Below the pieces are notes generated by a model. That model ran no database searches. It was not told the DNA's origin and worked only from the letters and a program-made list of their open reading frames with translations. Of a DNA stretch of 49,230 nucleotides, positions 16,264-24,894 are shown one piece after another (position 1 is the first letter of the stretch; each line of letters starts with the position of its first letter). Origin of the DNA: Planctomycetota bacterium (lineage in GTDB: Bacteria; Planctomycetota; Planctomycetia; Pirellulales; Pirellulaceae); contig VGZC01000045.1 of assembly GCA_016872725.1 (NCBI GenBank), positions 1 to 49,230 on the forward strand. The letters are read 5' to 3'. The translations under genes and the position numbers were made by a program.

Positions 16264-17534
16264 GGCGGGGCCGCTCGTTCTTGCCGCTTCATCAGCTTGA
16301 GGTTCGCCTCGGCGAATGCCGTGCCCATCATCGCGAACGTTTTTGCGCAGCCGAGGTAGTGGTAGCCGGCGTTGGATGCGCCGCGTTTCCACGTCGCGGC
16401 CTCGGCGGGGGTGATGAGTTTGTCTTCATGTTCCTTCACCGCCTCGCGGATTTGCTCCGTCGTCATGTGCCCGTCGGCGTTGGCGTGGTCTTTGTGTTTC
16501 GATTTCAAAAAATATTCCATCTGCCGCACCTGCTCGTGCTTCTTGTCGATGGCCGCGAGTTCCTCCGACCAGAACGGCGCGGTCTCGACGGCGGCGACGT
16601 TGCCGATGAATTCCGGAAGCGACGCGGGCGCGGCCATCGCCTTGCGGAACGTGAGATTGTCCTTGTCCGCGTTCATCCCGCCCACACCCATCACACCGAT
16701 GACGAAGGGCATTTCCGGCGCGCCGAGGTCCCTGCGCACATCCCGAATGAAGTGCGCGAGCAGATCGCCGTATCGGTCAAAGCGGTCGGGCTTGCCGTGC
16801 GCGGGATAAACGTGGCCGTCCACCATGTCGTTGAACCCCTGCAACCAAACAAACCCGGCAATCTCGTAGCCGGCGGCCGCATCGTATGCGGGGCAAACGC
16901 GCTTCGGGTCGGCGAGCACGCTTTTCACATGCTCGATCATGTAACGGTAAAACCGGCCGGTCTCCCGTTTCTTCTCGGCGAGCCACGCGTCCATGTCCTT
17001 TGGCACGCCGTGGCCGGGCGGGCCGTAGTAGAGCTTCTTTTGGAAGTCATTGAGTACGTACGGCCCCGCGCTCGGCGGACGAAACTCCGTGTGCAGACTC
17101 CTGCCTCCCCAAGCGGTCTTGATGATGAGCACCGGCTCATCGAACACGGCGTCCATCGTGAGCCCGAACGTGAACTCGGGCCCGATCTTCCCGCCGTCCC
17201 GGGTCGGTTGGTCGCCCCGCGCGCCGAAGCCCGCGGTGAGCTTGCCCGTGCCTTCGGAATTCGCACTGCCGTCGTAATGGCCGGTCAAATACGAAATCCA
17301 CACGCCCTCGCACACGGTCGGCTTTCCATCCGCGCCGCGCATCATTTTCAAGATCGGCGCCGTCGCCGGGTCATCGCCGATGTAGTCGAACGTCTCCACC
17401 TTCGCGTGCCCCTCCATGTTCGACTGCCCTGCAAGGATGAAGACCTTGAGCGGCTTCTTGTCCGCCGCGAGAGCGCGGGCGCCGAGGAGCGAGGCAAGAG
17501 CGACGACAACGAGGAAGCGGGGGGTTCGTTTCAT
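16260..17534 (-). CDS. Secreted sialate O-acetylesterase-like carbohydrate esterase (SASA family)
   Basis: 424 aa with signal peptide MKRTPRFLVVVALASLLGARALA. The SGNH-type nucleophile motif GQSNM is at residues 36-40 (S38), near the mature N-terminus as in the SASA (DUF303) family. WLQGFNDM around 230 matches the family's block III, and GYHYLG near the C-terminus is the likely catalytic-His region. The family removes acetyl groups from sugars; in marine and soil planctomycetes such genes pair with sulfatases. It is the first gene of a two-gene minus-strand unit and overlaps the sulfatase by 4 nt. No good Shine-Dalgarno precedes the ATG. The exact substrate is unknown. Confidence 0.88.
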   Translation of the reverse strand: MKRTPRFLVVVALASLLGARALAADKKPLKVFILAGQSNMEGHAKVETFDYIGDDPATAPILKMMRGADGKPTVCEGVWISYLTGHYDGSANSEGTGKLTAGFGARGDQPTRDGGKIGPEFTFGLTMDAVFDEPVLIIKTAWGGRSLHTEFRPPSAGPYVLNDFQKKLYYGPPGHGVPKDMDAWLAEKKRETGRFYRYMIEHVKSVLADPKRVCPAYDAAAGYEIAGFVWLQGFNDMVDGHVYPAHGKPDRFDRYGDLLAHFIRDVRRDLGAPEMPFVIGVMGVGGMNADKDNLTFRKAMAAPASLPEFIGNVAAVETAPFWSEELAAIDKKHEQVRQMEYFLKSKHKDHANADGHMTTEQIREAVKEHEDKLITPAEAATWKRGASNAGYHYLGCAKTFAMMGTAFAEANLKLMKRQERAAPP

Positions 17535-18068
17535 GTTCTGGCCAAATGTGCGGTGACTCTTTTCGATGGGATTCTCAGCACCTGGAGCCTGAGCGTAGCC
17601 GGGAGAGGCTGGTCAAGCAAGTTGGCGTGCGAACGCGCACCGGGACCGAAAGGCCGAACCGCTTGGGAGTTCAAAGCGATGCGGCAAAGGGCTCCTTCTC
17701 CGGTTCGAGGGCGTCGGCAAAGACGGACGTGTCGGTGCAACGGAGAGTCCACGCGGTCGGGACGCATTGCGCATTAGGGAGCCGCGCGACGGCGCGACAA
17801 GCGAGGCTTGACTCGCCGTCCTTCAGCGAATTTGGGGAATTCAGAGCGACTTGCGCGAAAAATCAAAGTTTGACGGCGAATCGACCGATACCTGTGCTGC
17901 CGAATGTTCCGCTCGCGGTTCCGCCCGCGCGGTGCGTGCGGCCATGGGGGGAATAGCGAAGACGGGGAACTGGCGAGCGCCGGTGCTGCGCCCGTTTTCC
18001 GGTCGAGCTTACCCGCATGGACGCGTGCCCATGCGAACGGCTCGAAACGCCAACCCGCGGGAATTCCC
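17535..18068. other. Divergent intergenic region, 534 bp
   Basis: It separates the esterase-sulfatase operon (minus) from the TolC-like gene (plus). No gene was found; the open frames here are Arg/Ser-rich noise. On the minus strand TTGACC (complement of 17611-17616) lies about 80 nt before the esterase start and could be a -35 box. On the plus strand TTGACT and TTGACG hexamers occur in the 17800-17880 stretch, but neither has a convincing -10. Confidence 0.4.
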
Positions 18069-20390
18069 ATGATTCGGCAACTCTGGACGGCGACGACGTG
18101 GCTCGCAATCGGGCTCGTCGGCATCACGGGCTGCCATCCGACGCAGCCGTTCTACGCGCACGACGACGGCGATCTGTCGCACTATCTCGATCAGGCGACG
18201 GAAATCGAGTATCCGGACGTGGACCGCGCAAGGCTTGCGGACGCCGAACAGTCGATGCCTCCCTTGAATGTCGCGGACCCCGAGTTCGATCAGTTCTGGG
18301 ACCTGACGCTCGAGGAGGTCATATCCTACGCCTTGCAAAACAGCAAAGTGATCCGCAGCGTGGGAGCCGTCACGCAGTTCGGCGTCGCCGACGGTCTGCT
18401 CAATCGCACGGCGGCCGCGAACACCGTGTATGACGCGGCGCTGACCGAATCGAACACGTTGGGCGGCCCCCGCGCGGTGGATCGGTCGACGGGCAGTCTA
18501 TTCATGACCGATCTCCAGACGCAGGCGACGCAGCAGGGGGCCGAGGACGCCTTATCGGAATTCGACGCGCAGTTCTTTTCGAGTGTGAACTCGAGTACGA
18601 CGGACCGTCCGCGCAACGTCCAGGGCGGCAATCCGTTCAATCCCGTCTTCTTCCAACAGAACAGCGGCCAATCGCTCGCCACATTGTCCAAGAAGACGGC
18701 CAGCGGCGCGATCTACAGCCTGCGCAACCGGAACACGTACACGTACAACAACATCCCGATCGGCATCGGCCGCGCGTTGCCGAGTGATTGGCAGACCGAA
18801 CTGGAAGTCGAGGCCCAATACCCGTTGTTGCGAGGACGAGGCGAGCAGGTCAATCGGATTCCGATCGTCCTCGCACGCATCAACACAGACATCAGCCTTG
18901 CCGACTTCGAGGGATCGGTCCGCAACCTTCTGATGGACATCGAGAACACCTACTGGGACCTGAGCCTCGCCTACCGATCGGTGGAAACGTCCCGCATCGG
19001 CCGGGATAGCGCCCAGATCGTCTGGCGCAACACGAACGCGAAGCGCCAAGGGGGTGTCGAAGGTTCGCAGAAGGAAGCGCAGACCCGCGAACAATATTTC
19101 TTCTTTCGCGCCCAACTGGAAACGGCGCAGCACGAGCTATTCGAGACGGAGGCCCGCCTGCGCTGGCTGATGGGGCTCGCCGCGTCCGACGGCCGGGTGA
19201 TACGCCCAAAAGACGCGCCGACCGCGGCGGAGGTTCATTTCGACTGGGTCGATGTGCGGACGGAGTCGCTGGTGCGCAGCCCCGAGCTGCGCCAACAGAA
19301 GTGGCGCATCAAACAGCGGGAGCTCGAACTGATCGCGGCTCGAAACCAGCTCCTTCCCCGACTGAACGCGGACTTGCTCTATCGCTGGGTCGGCGTGGGC
19401 GACGACTTGATCAATGCGGACCGCAACGGGATCGACTTTCCCGACGCGGGTTCGACGGCGTTCGATAGCCTGACGGGAGGCAATTTCCAGGAGGCCGTTC
19501 TTGGTCTTGAATTCACGCCGCCTCAATTCGGCGCGCGAAGGCCGCTCGCGGCGATCCGCCATTCCCAGTTGCAGGTCGCGCGGGCCAACGCGCAGCTCGA
19601 AGACATGGAATTGCAGCAGGTACACTTGCTGGCGACGGCTTGGCGCAACGTCAAGTACCGCTACTCGCTGACGGTGACGCATTTCGATCGCTGGGCGGCG
19701 TCCCAAGCCGATGTCCGGTCGGCGACCGTGCTCCACGAACGGGGCAAGGAGAACCTCGATATCGTGCTCGACGCGCAGCGCCGCCTCGCCCAATCGCAAT
19801 TGGACTTCTACCGCGCGCTCAACGATTACAACAAGTCGATCGCCGAAGTGCATTTCCGCAAGGGATCGTTGATGGAATTCAACGGGATTTCGTTGGCGGA
19901 AGGTCCTTGGCCCGACAAGGCGTACTGGGATGCGCTCGGCCATGCGCGGGAGCGGGACGCAAGCTACTACCTCAATTATGGATGGACGCGCCCGTCGGTG
20001 GTGAGCCGGGGCCCCGTCGATCAAGGAACGGGCGGGATTCCGAGCGAGCCTTGGATCGATGGCGTCGGGCTGCCCGCCGAACGCATTCCGACTCCCTCCC
20101 CGACGCCCTCCCCGACGCCCGCCGAGGGCGACGAACGGGCGGCGCCGGCCGAGCCGACGGGACCGTCGGACACGGCGCCTCCGTCACCGAGCCATCCGTC
20201 GGTCACCCATCGGGCGCCCGTCGATGCGGACTTCGCGGTCCGACCGGCAAGTCACACGTCCTCGCGCCGCGGCGCCCTGGTTTCGCCGGCCGCGACGGAG
20301 AGGCCGACGGTCGAGCCGATCGGATCCGGGGTCGTCGGCAATCCGCTTCGGTCGCAATCCAACGAAACCGGTCGCGTTCCATTGCGGTAA
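18069..20390 (+). CDS. TolC-family outer-membrane efflux lipoprotein
   Basis: 773 aa. The start is ATG at 18069, chosen because it opens directly into a lipoprotein signal, MIRQLWTATTWLAIG followed by the lipobox LVGITG-C22. The remainder has the TolC/OEP arrangement of two long helical halves with beta-hairpin segments between them: helices around 230-330 (LSLAYRSVETSRIGRD) and 560-650 (LATAWRNVKYRYSLTVTHF, then VLHERGKENLDIVLDAQRRL). It forms an outer-membrane channel for export. It is longer than E. coli TolC because of an N-terminal extension and a Pro/Ser/Thr-rich C-terminal tail (about 690-773, with repeated PTPSPTPSPTP). It is 105 nt upstream of a broken type I ABC transporter and was probably its partner. 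Confidence 0.88.
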   Translation: MIRQLWTATTWLAIGLVGITGCHPTQPFYAHDDGDLSHYLDQATEIEYPDVDRARLADAEQSMPPLNVADPEFDQFWDLTLEEVISYALQNSKVIRSVGAVTQFGVADGLLNRTAAANTVYDAALTESNTLGGPRAVDRSTGSLFMTDLQTQATQQGAEDALSEFDAQFFSSVNSSTTDRPRNVQGGNPFNPVFFQQNSGQSLATLSKKTASGAIYSLRNRNTYTYNNIPIGIGRALPSDWQTELEVEAQYPLLRGRGEQVNRIPIVLARINTDISLADFEGSVRNLLMDIENTYWDLSLAYRSVETSRIGRDSAQIVWRNTNAKRQGGVEGSQKEAQTREQYFFFRAQLETAQHELFETEARLRWLMGLAASDGRVIRPKDAPTAAEVHFDWVDVRTESLVRSPELRQQKWRIKQRELELIAARNQLLPRLNADLLYRWVGVGDDLINADRNGIDFPDAGSTAFDSLTGGNFQEAVLGLEFTPPQFGARRPLAAIRHSQLQVARANAQLEDMELQQVHLLATAWRNVKYRYSLTVTHFDRWAASQADVRSATVLHERGKENLDIVLDAQRRLAQSQLDFYRALNDYNKSIAEVHFRKGSLMEFNGISLAEGPWPDKAYWDALGHARERDASYYLNYGWTRPSVVSRGPVDQGTGGIPSEPWIDGVGLPAERIPTPSPTPSPTPAEGDERAAPAEPTGPSDTAPPSPSHPSVTHRAPVDADFAVRPASHTSSRRGALVSPAATERPTVEPIGSGVVGNPLRSQSNETGRVPLR

Positions 20391-20495
20391 GGGAACGCAC
20401 GTCCATCGGTATTCGACCACCACCGCATGGGCATGGGGGCCGGGATTTATGGAAGGAGTCGACGAGACGGATCGCGGACAGAGTGAGGCGGATGG

Positions 20496-21386
20496 ATGGC
20501 GGACCTCGGTGCGACGAATGCCGATTCAAACGAGCAAACGCGCCCGGTCTGGTTGCGGGAGGCGGGTGACGTCTTGCGCCGTTTCGCTTCGGCGGCGGGC
20601 GTTGTCCGCGATACGGTGGCGATCCAGGCCGCGCTGACGGCCGCGGATGACCCGGCGAATCCCCTTGAGCCGAGACTGGTGCTCGAGGACGCGGCGGGAC
20701 GGCTTGGCCTGAGCGTGATCCATCGGGAACTCGCGCCGAGAGGTCTGCGCCAGGGTCTGGAGCGGAACCTGGTCCGGGCGACCGCCGTTGTCTGGAACGG
20801 CGCGACATGGTGGGCCATCATCCTGCGCGTGCGAGGCGGGAAGATCGAGCTTGACGCGGGCGCGGGGCGTTCCGTGTGGATGCGCATCCGCGATTTCCTC
20901 GCCCGGTGCGGCGATCACGCGGACCAACCCAGGCTCTGGTTGGCCGGCCGAGCCGCGATGCCGTTCGAGGATGCGTCGGTCGCCGGACCCGCGATGCCCT
21001 CCAGCGACTTGGATCACGTCGGGCACGCCGCGCCGCATCTCTCGCCGATCCGAAGGCTCGGCCTGATTCTCCAATGTGAACTCGCCGACATCGGCGCGAT
21101 CGCCGTGTTCGCGGGAGCGGTCGGCCTGCTCGCGCTGGCGACACCGATCGCCGTCGAATCGCTCGTCAACACGATCGCGTTCGGCCGGCTGATCCAACCG
21201 CTCCTGGTGCTGTGTCTCATCCTGTTCACCCTTCTTGGATTCGCCGGGGTCCTGAAACTGATTCAGGCTTTCTTGGCCGAGATCATGCAGCGCCGCATCT
21301 TCGTGCGGGTCGTGCGGGACCTTTCGTACCGGCTACGAGCGGATCGAGCGCGCGCGGGAGAATCTGCGCCTGGCGCGTGCGCTTGA
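20496..21386 (+). pseudogene. Truncated type I secretion ABC transporter (HlyB-like), N-terminal part only
   Basis: The 296-codon frame matches the start of a HlyB-type exporter. It has a C39-peptidase-like N-terminal domain without the catalytic Cys motif (about 30-135), then the first transmembrane helices (about 195-265, ADIGAIAVFAGAVGLLALAT and PLLVLCLILFTLLGF) and the conserved QRRIFVRVVRDLSYRL. Homology stops at that point (about 21332). The remaining 17 residues are a shifted reading of a TolC gene. The rest of the membrane domain and the whole ATPase domain (Walker A, LSGGQ, Walker B) are missing, so it cannot drive transport. A deletion between this gene and a downstream TolC gene explains it; an assembly error is the alternative. 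Confidence 0.8.
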
Positions 21387-21567
21387 AGAGGCCGAACGGA
21401 AACGGTTTGACGCGGGGGACAGCGACCTGCTTCGAGTCGCCCTGCAGGAATCGGCGGCGATCGAAGCCGCGCTCCTGGAGATCGAATCGGTTTCCGACTA
21501 TTTCCGCGCGAAAGCGGCTTATGACTGGGCCTCCGCGCCGATGCCCGAACCCGTCCCGGAACGCTGA
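21331..21567 (+). pseudogene. C-terminal fragment of a second TolC-family protein
   Basis: This is read in a different frame from the ABC fragment, from GYERIERARENLRLARALEE to a TGA at 21565-21567. The 78 residues match the last long helix pair of TolC proteins: ENLRLARALEEAERKRFDAG, then DSDLLRVALQESAA, then a Y-F-R-A-K-A-A-Y-D tail. There is no start codon or ribosome site. It begins exactly where ABC-transporter similarity ends, so a deletion has joined the two. It is distinct from the intact TolC at 18069-20390. Confidence 0.8.
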
Positions 21568-21598
21568 CAGGCCGTTCCGTCGCGTATTCACCGGGCGC

Positions 21599-22777
21599 TC
21601 AGGTCGATGCGAAGCATGTCGGCGTCGCGGCCGGCGCGGCGACGGGTACACCGACCGGCGGCGCGAATACGGGCTCGCGCGACGCGCGCGCGTCGCCGAA
21701 GCAGACGCCCAGAGCGCGGGCCGCTTGGACCGCCGATCCGTTGGGATCGACGCGCGAGAGTTGATTCACGGCGTCGAGGATCGGTACGCTCTCGATGTGG
21801 GGAGGCCGGTAGCAGACCATTTCGCCGAGCCGTCCCTCGAGTATCAAGCGGACCGCGTGCGCGCCGAACTGCGTCGCCAGGACCCGATCAAACGTGCTCG
21901 GCGGACCGCCTCGCTGCAAATGGCCGAGCACGACGACGCGCGTCTCCCGTTTCAAACGGGCCTCGATTTCGCCGGCGACCCGATTGCCGATCCCGCCCAA
22001 CCGGGTCTGACGGCGATCCTGCGTCGATTCGGCGGTCACGAGCCGCCCGTCGGGGAGCCGAGCTCCTTCCGCGACGACGACGAGCGTGAACCGTTTGCCG
22101 GCTTGGTCCCGTTCGAGTATCTTCTCGCAAATCGCTTCAAAATCCCATGGGATCTCGGGCAACAGGATCACGTCGCCCCCACCCGCGATACCCGCGTAAA
22201 GGGCGATCCAACCGGCGTGGCGGCCCATGACTTCAAGGACCATCACGCGTTCATGACTGGCGGCCGTCGTGTGGAGCCGATCGAGGGCGTCGGTCGCGCA
22301 GGCCACCGCGCTGTCGAATCCGAACGTGAACGCCGTCGCCGACAAGTCGTTGTCGATCGTCTTGGGAACTCCCACGACGGGAATCCCGTTCTCGTGGAAT
22401 TGCTGGGCCACGGCAAGGGAACCGTCGCCTCCGACGCAGATCAGTCCGCCGAGCTGGAGTTGTTCGCACGTGGTTCGCACTTCGGCGACGAGAGCGGGGT
22501 CGAGCTCTTGGCGATTGGAGGTTCCCACGGTCGCGGCGAAACGGCCCTTGTTCGTCGAACCGAGAATCGTGCCTCCCTGGGAGAGGATGCCGGTCGTGTT
22601 GCGCGGCGTGAGAGGAACGTAGGTCACGGGATCGGCGAGCCCCTCGTATCCGCGAAGGAACCCAACGATCTCCATTGCGTGCGCGTGCGCGGCCTTCACC
22701 GCGCCTCGAATCACGGCGTTGAGTCCCGGGCAGTCGCCGCCCGATGTCAGGATGCCCAGACGCCTCTTCGTGCCCAT
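21599..22777 (-). CDS. pfkA: 6-phosphofructokinase, group III-like (G/K signature)
   Basis: 392 aa from ATG at 22777 with GGGAGAA 5 nt upstream. It phosphorylates fructose 6-phosphate in glycolysis. TSGGDCPGLN lies at 11-20, GGDGS at 116-120, PKTIDND at 138-144, then MGRHAGW and LGHLQRGG. The position equivalent to E. coli Gly104 is Gly and that of Gly124 is Lys. In this family Gly/Gly marks ATP enzymes and Asp/Lys marks pyrophosphate enzymes; Gly/Lys occurs in group III ATP enzymes such as those of actinomycetes. ATP use is therefore likely but not certain. The C-terminal 30 residues (Pro/Ala-rich) extend beyond the fold. It is the last gene of the polysaccharide cluster, 161 nt after the glycosyltransferase. 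Confidence 0.92.
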   Translation of the reverse strand: MGTKRRLGILTSGGDCPGLNAVIRGAVKAAHAHAMEIVGFLRGYEGLADPVTYVPLTPRNTTGILSQGGTILGSTNKGRFAATVGTSNRQELDPALVAEVRTTCEQLQLGGLICVGGDGSLAVAQQFHENGIPVVGVPKTIDNDLSATAFTFGFDSAVACATDALDRLHTTAASHERVMVLEVMGRHAGWIALYAGIAGGGDVILLPEIPWDFEAICEKILERDQAGKRFTLVVVAEGARLPDGRLVTAESTQDRRQTRLGGIGNRVAGEIEARLKRETRVVVLGHLQRGGPPSTFDRVLATQFGAHAVRLILEGRLGEMVCYRPPHIESVPILDAVNQLSRVDPNGSAVQAARALGVCFGDARASREPVFAPPVGVPVAAPAATPTCFAST

Positions 22778-22938
22778 TCCGATTCTCCCGCAACTTCGGT
22801 GGAATCGGCCCGATTCCACCAGGAAAACGCCGCGCGGCCGCCCACAAACCTAGGTCACTCCGGCGCGCCGCGCGGCGCGTGCGTCAACGGCCCGCCCCGA
22901 GGAACGGGCCCCGTTTCTCTTGGATCCGAATCGACACC

Positions 22939-23769
22939 CTAGGAATCGGGCCCCTCGTGCCGAGGTTGGTCGTCGAGTAGGGACGGCCTTCGTTCGCACC
23001 GTTCGAGCCAACCCCATCGGAGCATACCGAAGAGCGCGGCCGCCGCTTCGCGCGCGTTGATTTTCGACTGGCCTCGACGTCGTTCGACGAACGTGATCGG
23101 GCATTCCGCGATGCGGGCGCCCGCCCGCTTGAGCCGCCAGAGGGATTCCTCGTGGAACGCATAGCCCGTCGCGCGGAGCGTGCTCAGGTCGATGCGTTTG
23201 AGGAACGCGACGCGGAAGCAGCGGTAGCCGCTGCTGCAATCGCGCACGGGCAGCCGCAGCGCGTTCCTCGCGAGCGTATTGACGGCGAAGCTCATCCACT
23301 TGCGCCGCGCGGGCCAGCCTTGCGTGCCGCCTCCCGCGACATAGCGCGAACCGATCACGAGGTCGGCCTCGCCGCCTCCCGTTCCGCCGTGCAATCGGCC
23401 CAGCAACTCGGGGATGACCGCCGGGTCGTGGCTCGAATCGCCGTCCAGATTGATGAGCGATTCATAACCTTCGTCGACGGCGATCCGCATGGCGCGGACG
23501 ATGGCGGACCCCAAGCCCATCTTGCCGGGCCTCTCGATGACCCGCAGACGCGGCTCGTCGACCGCGCGCCGCCGAGCCCATTCGCCCGTTCCGTCGGGAC
23601 TCGCGTCGTCGATCACCAGGACCCTCGACTCGGGCGCGACGTCAAGAATCGCGGCGACGAGTCGCGGCAGGTTGTCGCGTTCGTTGTAGGTCGCGACGAC
23701 AACCAAGAGTCCGGCGCCGCGGTGCCGGGACGGCGGCTCCCCGTCGTGCGAAGCGACGTTTGACTCCAC
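22939..23769 (-). CDS. Polyprenol-phosphate glycosyltransferase (GT2, DPM1-like)
   Basis: 276 aa. The start is GTG at 23769 with GGGAGG 7 nt upstream. It is a family 2 glycosyltransferase: VVATYNERDNLPRL at 24-37, DDASPDGT at 54-61, the metal-binding NLDGDSSHDP at 107-116, then GSRYVAGGG and the SGYRCFR element typical of dolichyl/polyprenyl-phosphate mannose synthases. It has no C-terminal membrane helices and is the soluble DPM1-like form. It probably transfers mannose or a similar sugar from a nucleotide to undecaprenyl phosphate for envelope glycan assembly. It lies 54 nt after the epimerase, in the same operon. Confidence 0.9.
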   Translation of the reverse strand: MESNVASHDGEPPSRHRGAGLLVVVATYNERDNLPRLVAAILDVAPESRVLVIDDASPDGTGEWARRRAVDEPRLRVIERPGKMGLGSAIVRAMRIAVDEGYESLINLDGDSSHDPAVIPELLGRLHGGTGGGEADLVIGSRYVAGGGTQGWPARRKWMSFAVNTLARNALRLPVRDCSSGYRCFRVAFLKRIDLSTLRATGYAFHEESLWRLKRAGARIAECPITFVERRRGQSKINAREAAAALFGMLRWGWLERCERRPSLLDDQPRHEGPDS

Positions 23770-23823
23770 GGCCCATCCTCCCGCGCGGTCCGTTTCGCCG
23801 ATCGACTCCGTTCGCCCGGTCGT

Positions 23824-24798
23824 TCAGTGCGACGACCTGACGGACGCGCCCGCCGTCGACCGTTCATGCCATTCGCGATAATACGGTATCGACCGTTCGA
23901 GCCCTTCCCGGAAATCGTATCGCGGTTCGTATTCGAGGACGCGGCGCGCCAAGGTGATATCGGCCATCGAATCGCGAATGTCCCCGACGCGAGGCGGCGC
24001 GAATTGGGGTTGAATGTCGAGTCCGAGCAGTTCATTCAGGTTGGCGACGAGCGTCAGGAGGTCGGTCGCGCGCCCGTTGGCGATGTTAAACGACCGGCCC
24101 GCCGCATCGGCCGTCGACGCGGCCCGCAAATTGCCCTCGACCACGTTCCCGACGAACGTGAAGTCCCGCGATTGCTTTCCGTCGCCGTAGATGACCGGTT
24201 GCCGGCCGCCAAGCATGGCCGTGAGAAAGAGCGGGATCACCGCGGAATAGGGACTGCCCGGATCCTGTCGGGGACCAAAAACGTTGAAATAGCGCAGGCA
24301 GACCGTTTCGAGCCCGTAGGTGTGGTACGCCGCCCGGCAGTAGTATTCGCCCGAGAGCTTGGCGGCGCCGTAGGGTGACAGAGGCGCGGGCAAGTCGGTT
24401 TCGCGTTTGGCCGAGTTCGGTTGATCGCCGTACAGGCTGCTCGACGACGCGTAGACGACGCGCCGGACTCCCGAGCGCCGGGCCGCGTCGAGTACGGCGA
24501 GCGTCCCTGTCGCGCATGCCGCGTGGGAATCGAGCGGGCATTCGACGCTCAGCGGCACCGACGCAAGGGCCGCTTGATGGAAGACACAGTCCACTCCCTC
24601 CATCGCCGAGCGGACCCCGCGCGGATCGAGCACGCCGCACTCGACGAATTCGACCGCATCCCGGAACGCCGCGATGTTGTCGAGCTTACCGGTGCTCAGG
24701 TCGTCCAAAATGCGAACACGGTCGCCGCGTCGAACGAGCCCCTCGGCGATATGCGAACCGATGAACCCCGCGCCGCCGGTCACCAGATAACGCGTCAT
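23824..24798 (-). CDS. NAD-dependent sugar epimerase/dehydratase (extended SDR)
   Basis: 324 aa from ATG at 24798. The nucleotide-binding GGAGFIGS is at 8-15. The catalytic residues are in VVYASSSSLYG (about 115-124) and YGAAK (Y143, K147). LRYFNVFGPRQDP and VIYGDGKQSRDF follow, as in UDP-glucose/UDP-GlcNAc 4-epimerases of the GalE/WbpP type. It most likely interconverts a UDP-sugar at C4 to feed polysaccharide synthesis; the exact sugar cannot be read. The Shine-Dalgarno is weak (GGGGA about 10 nt upstream). It sits between the BY-kinase-like gene and the glycosyltransferase with short gaps. Confidence 0.9.
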   Translation of the reverse strand: MTRYLVTGGAGFIGSHIAEGLVRRGDRVRILDDLSTGKLDNIAAFRDAVEFVECGVLDPRGVRSAMEGVDCVFHQAALASVPLSVECPLDSHAACATGTLAVLDAARRSGVRRVVYASSSSLYGDQPNSAKRETDLPAPLSPYGAAKLSGEYYCRAAYHTYGLETVCLRYFNVFGPRQDPGSPYSAVIPLFLTAMLGGRQPVIYGDGKQSRDFTFVGNVVEGNLRAASTADAAGRSFNIANGRATDLLTLVANLNELLGLDIQPQFAPPRVGDIRDSMADITLARRVLEYEPRYDFREGLERSIPYYREWHERSTAGASVRSSH

Positions 24799-24848
24799 CC
24801 GAGAGAATTCCCCATTCGAGCCACCGATTTCGGCACCGCGCGGCGTTC

Positions 24849-24875
24849 GCGGCCTCCGCGGCCTCCGCGGCCGCC
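24849..24875. repeat. Three 9-bp tandem repeats in an intergenic gap
   Basis: The unit is GCGGCCTCC at 24849-24857 and 24858-24866, with a one-base variant at 24867-24875. It lies between the BY-kinase-like gene and the epimerase start. No function is apparent; it is probably slippage. Confidence 0.8.
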
Positions 24876-24894
24876 GCCGATGCGATAGCCTAGG

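Noticed and set aside
17535-18068. A small gene in the gap before the TolC-like gene
   Set aside because: Open frames there are short, Ser/Arg-rich and lack ribosome sites; the TolC start is fixed by its lipoprotein signal.
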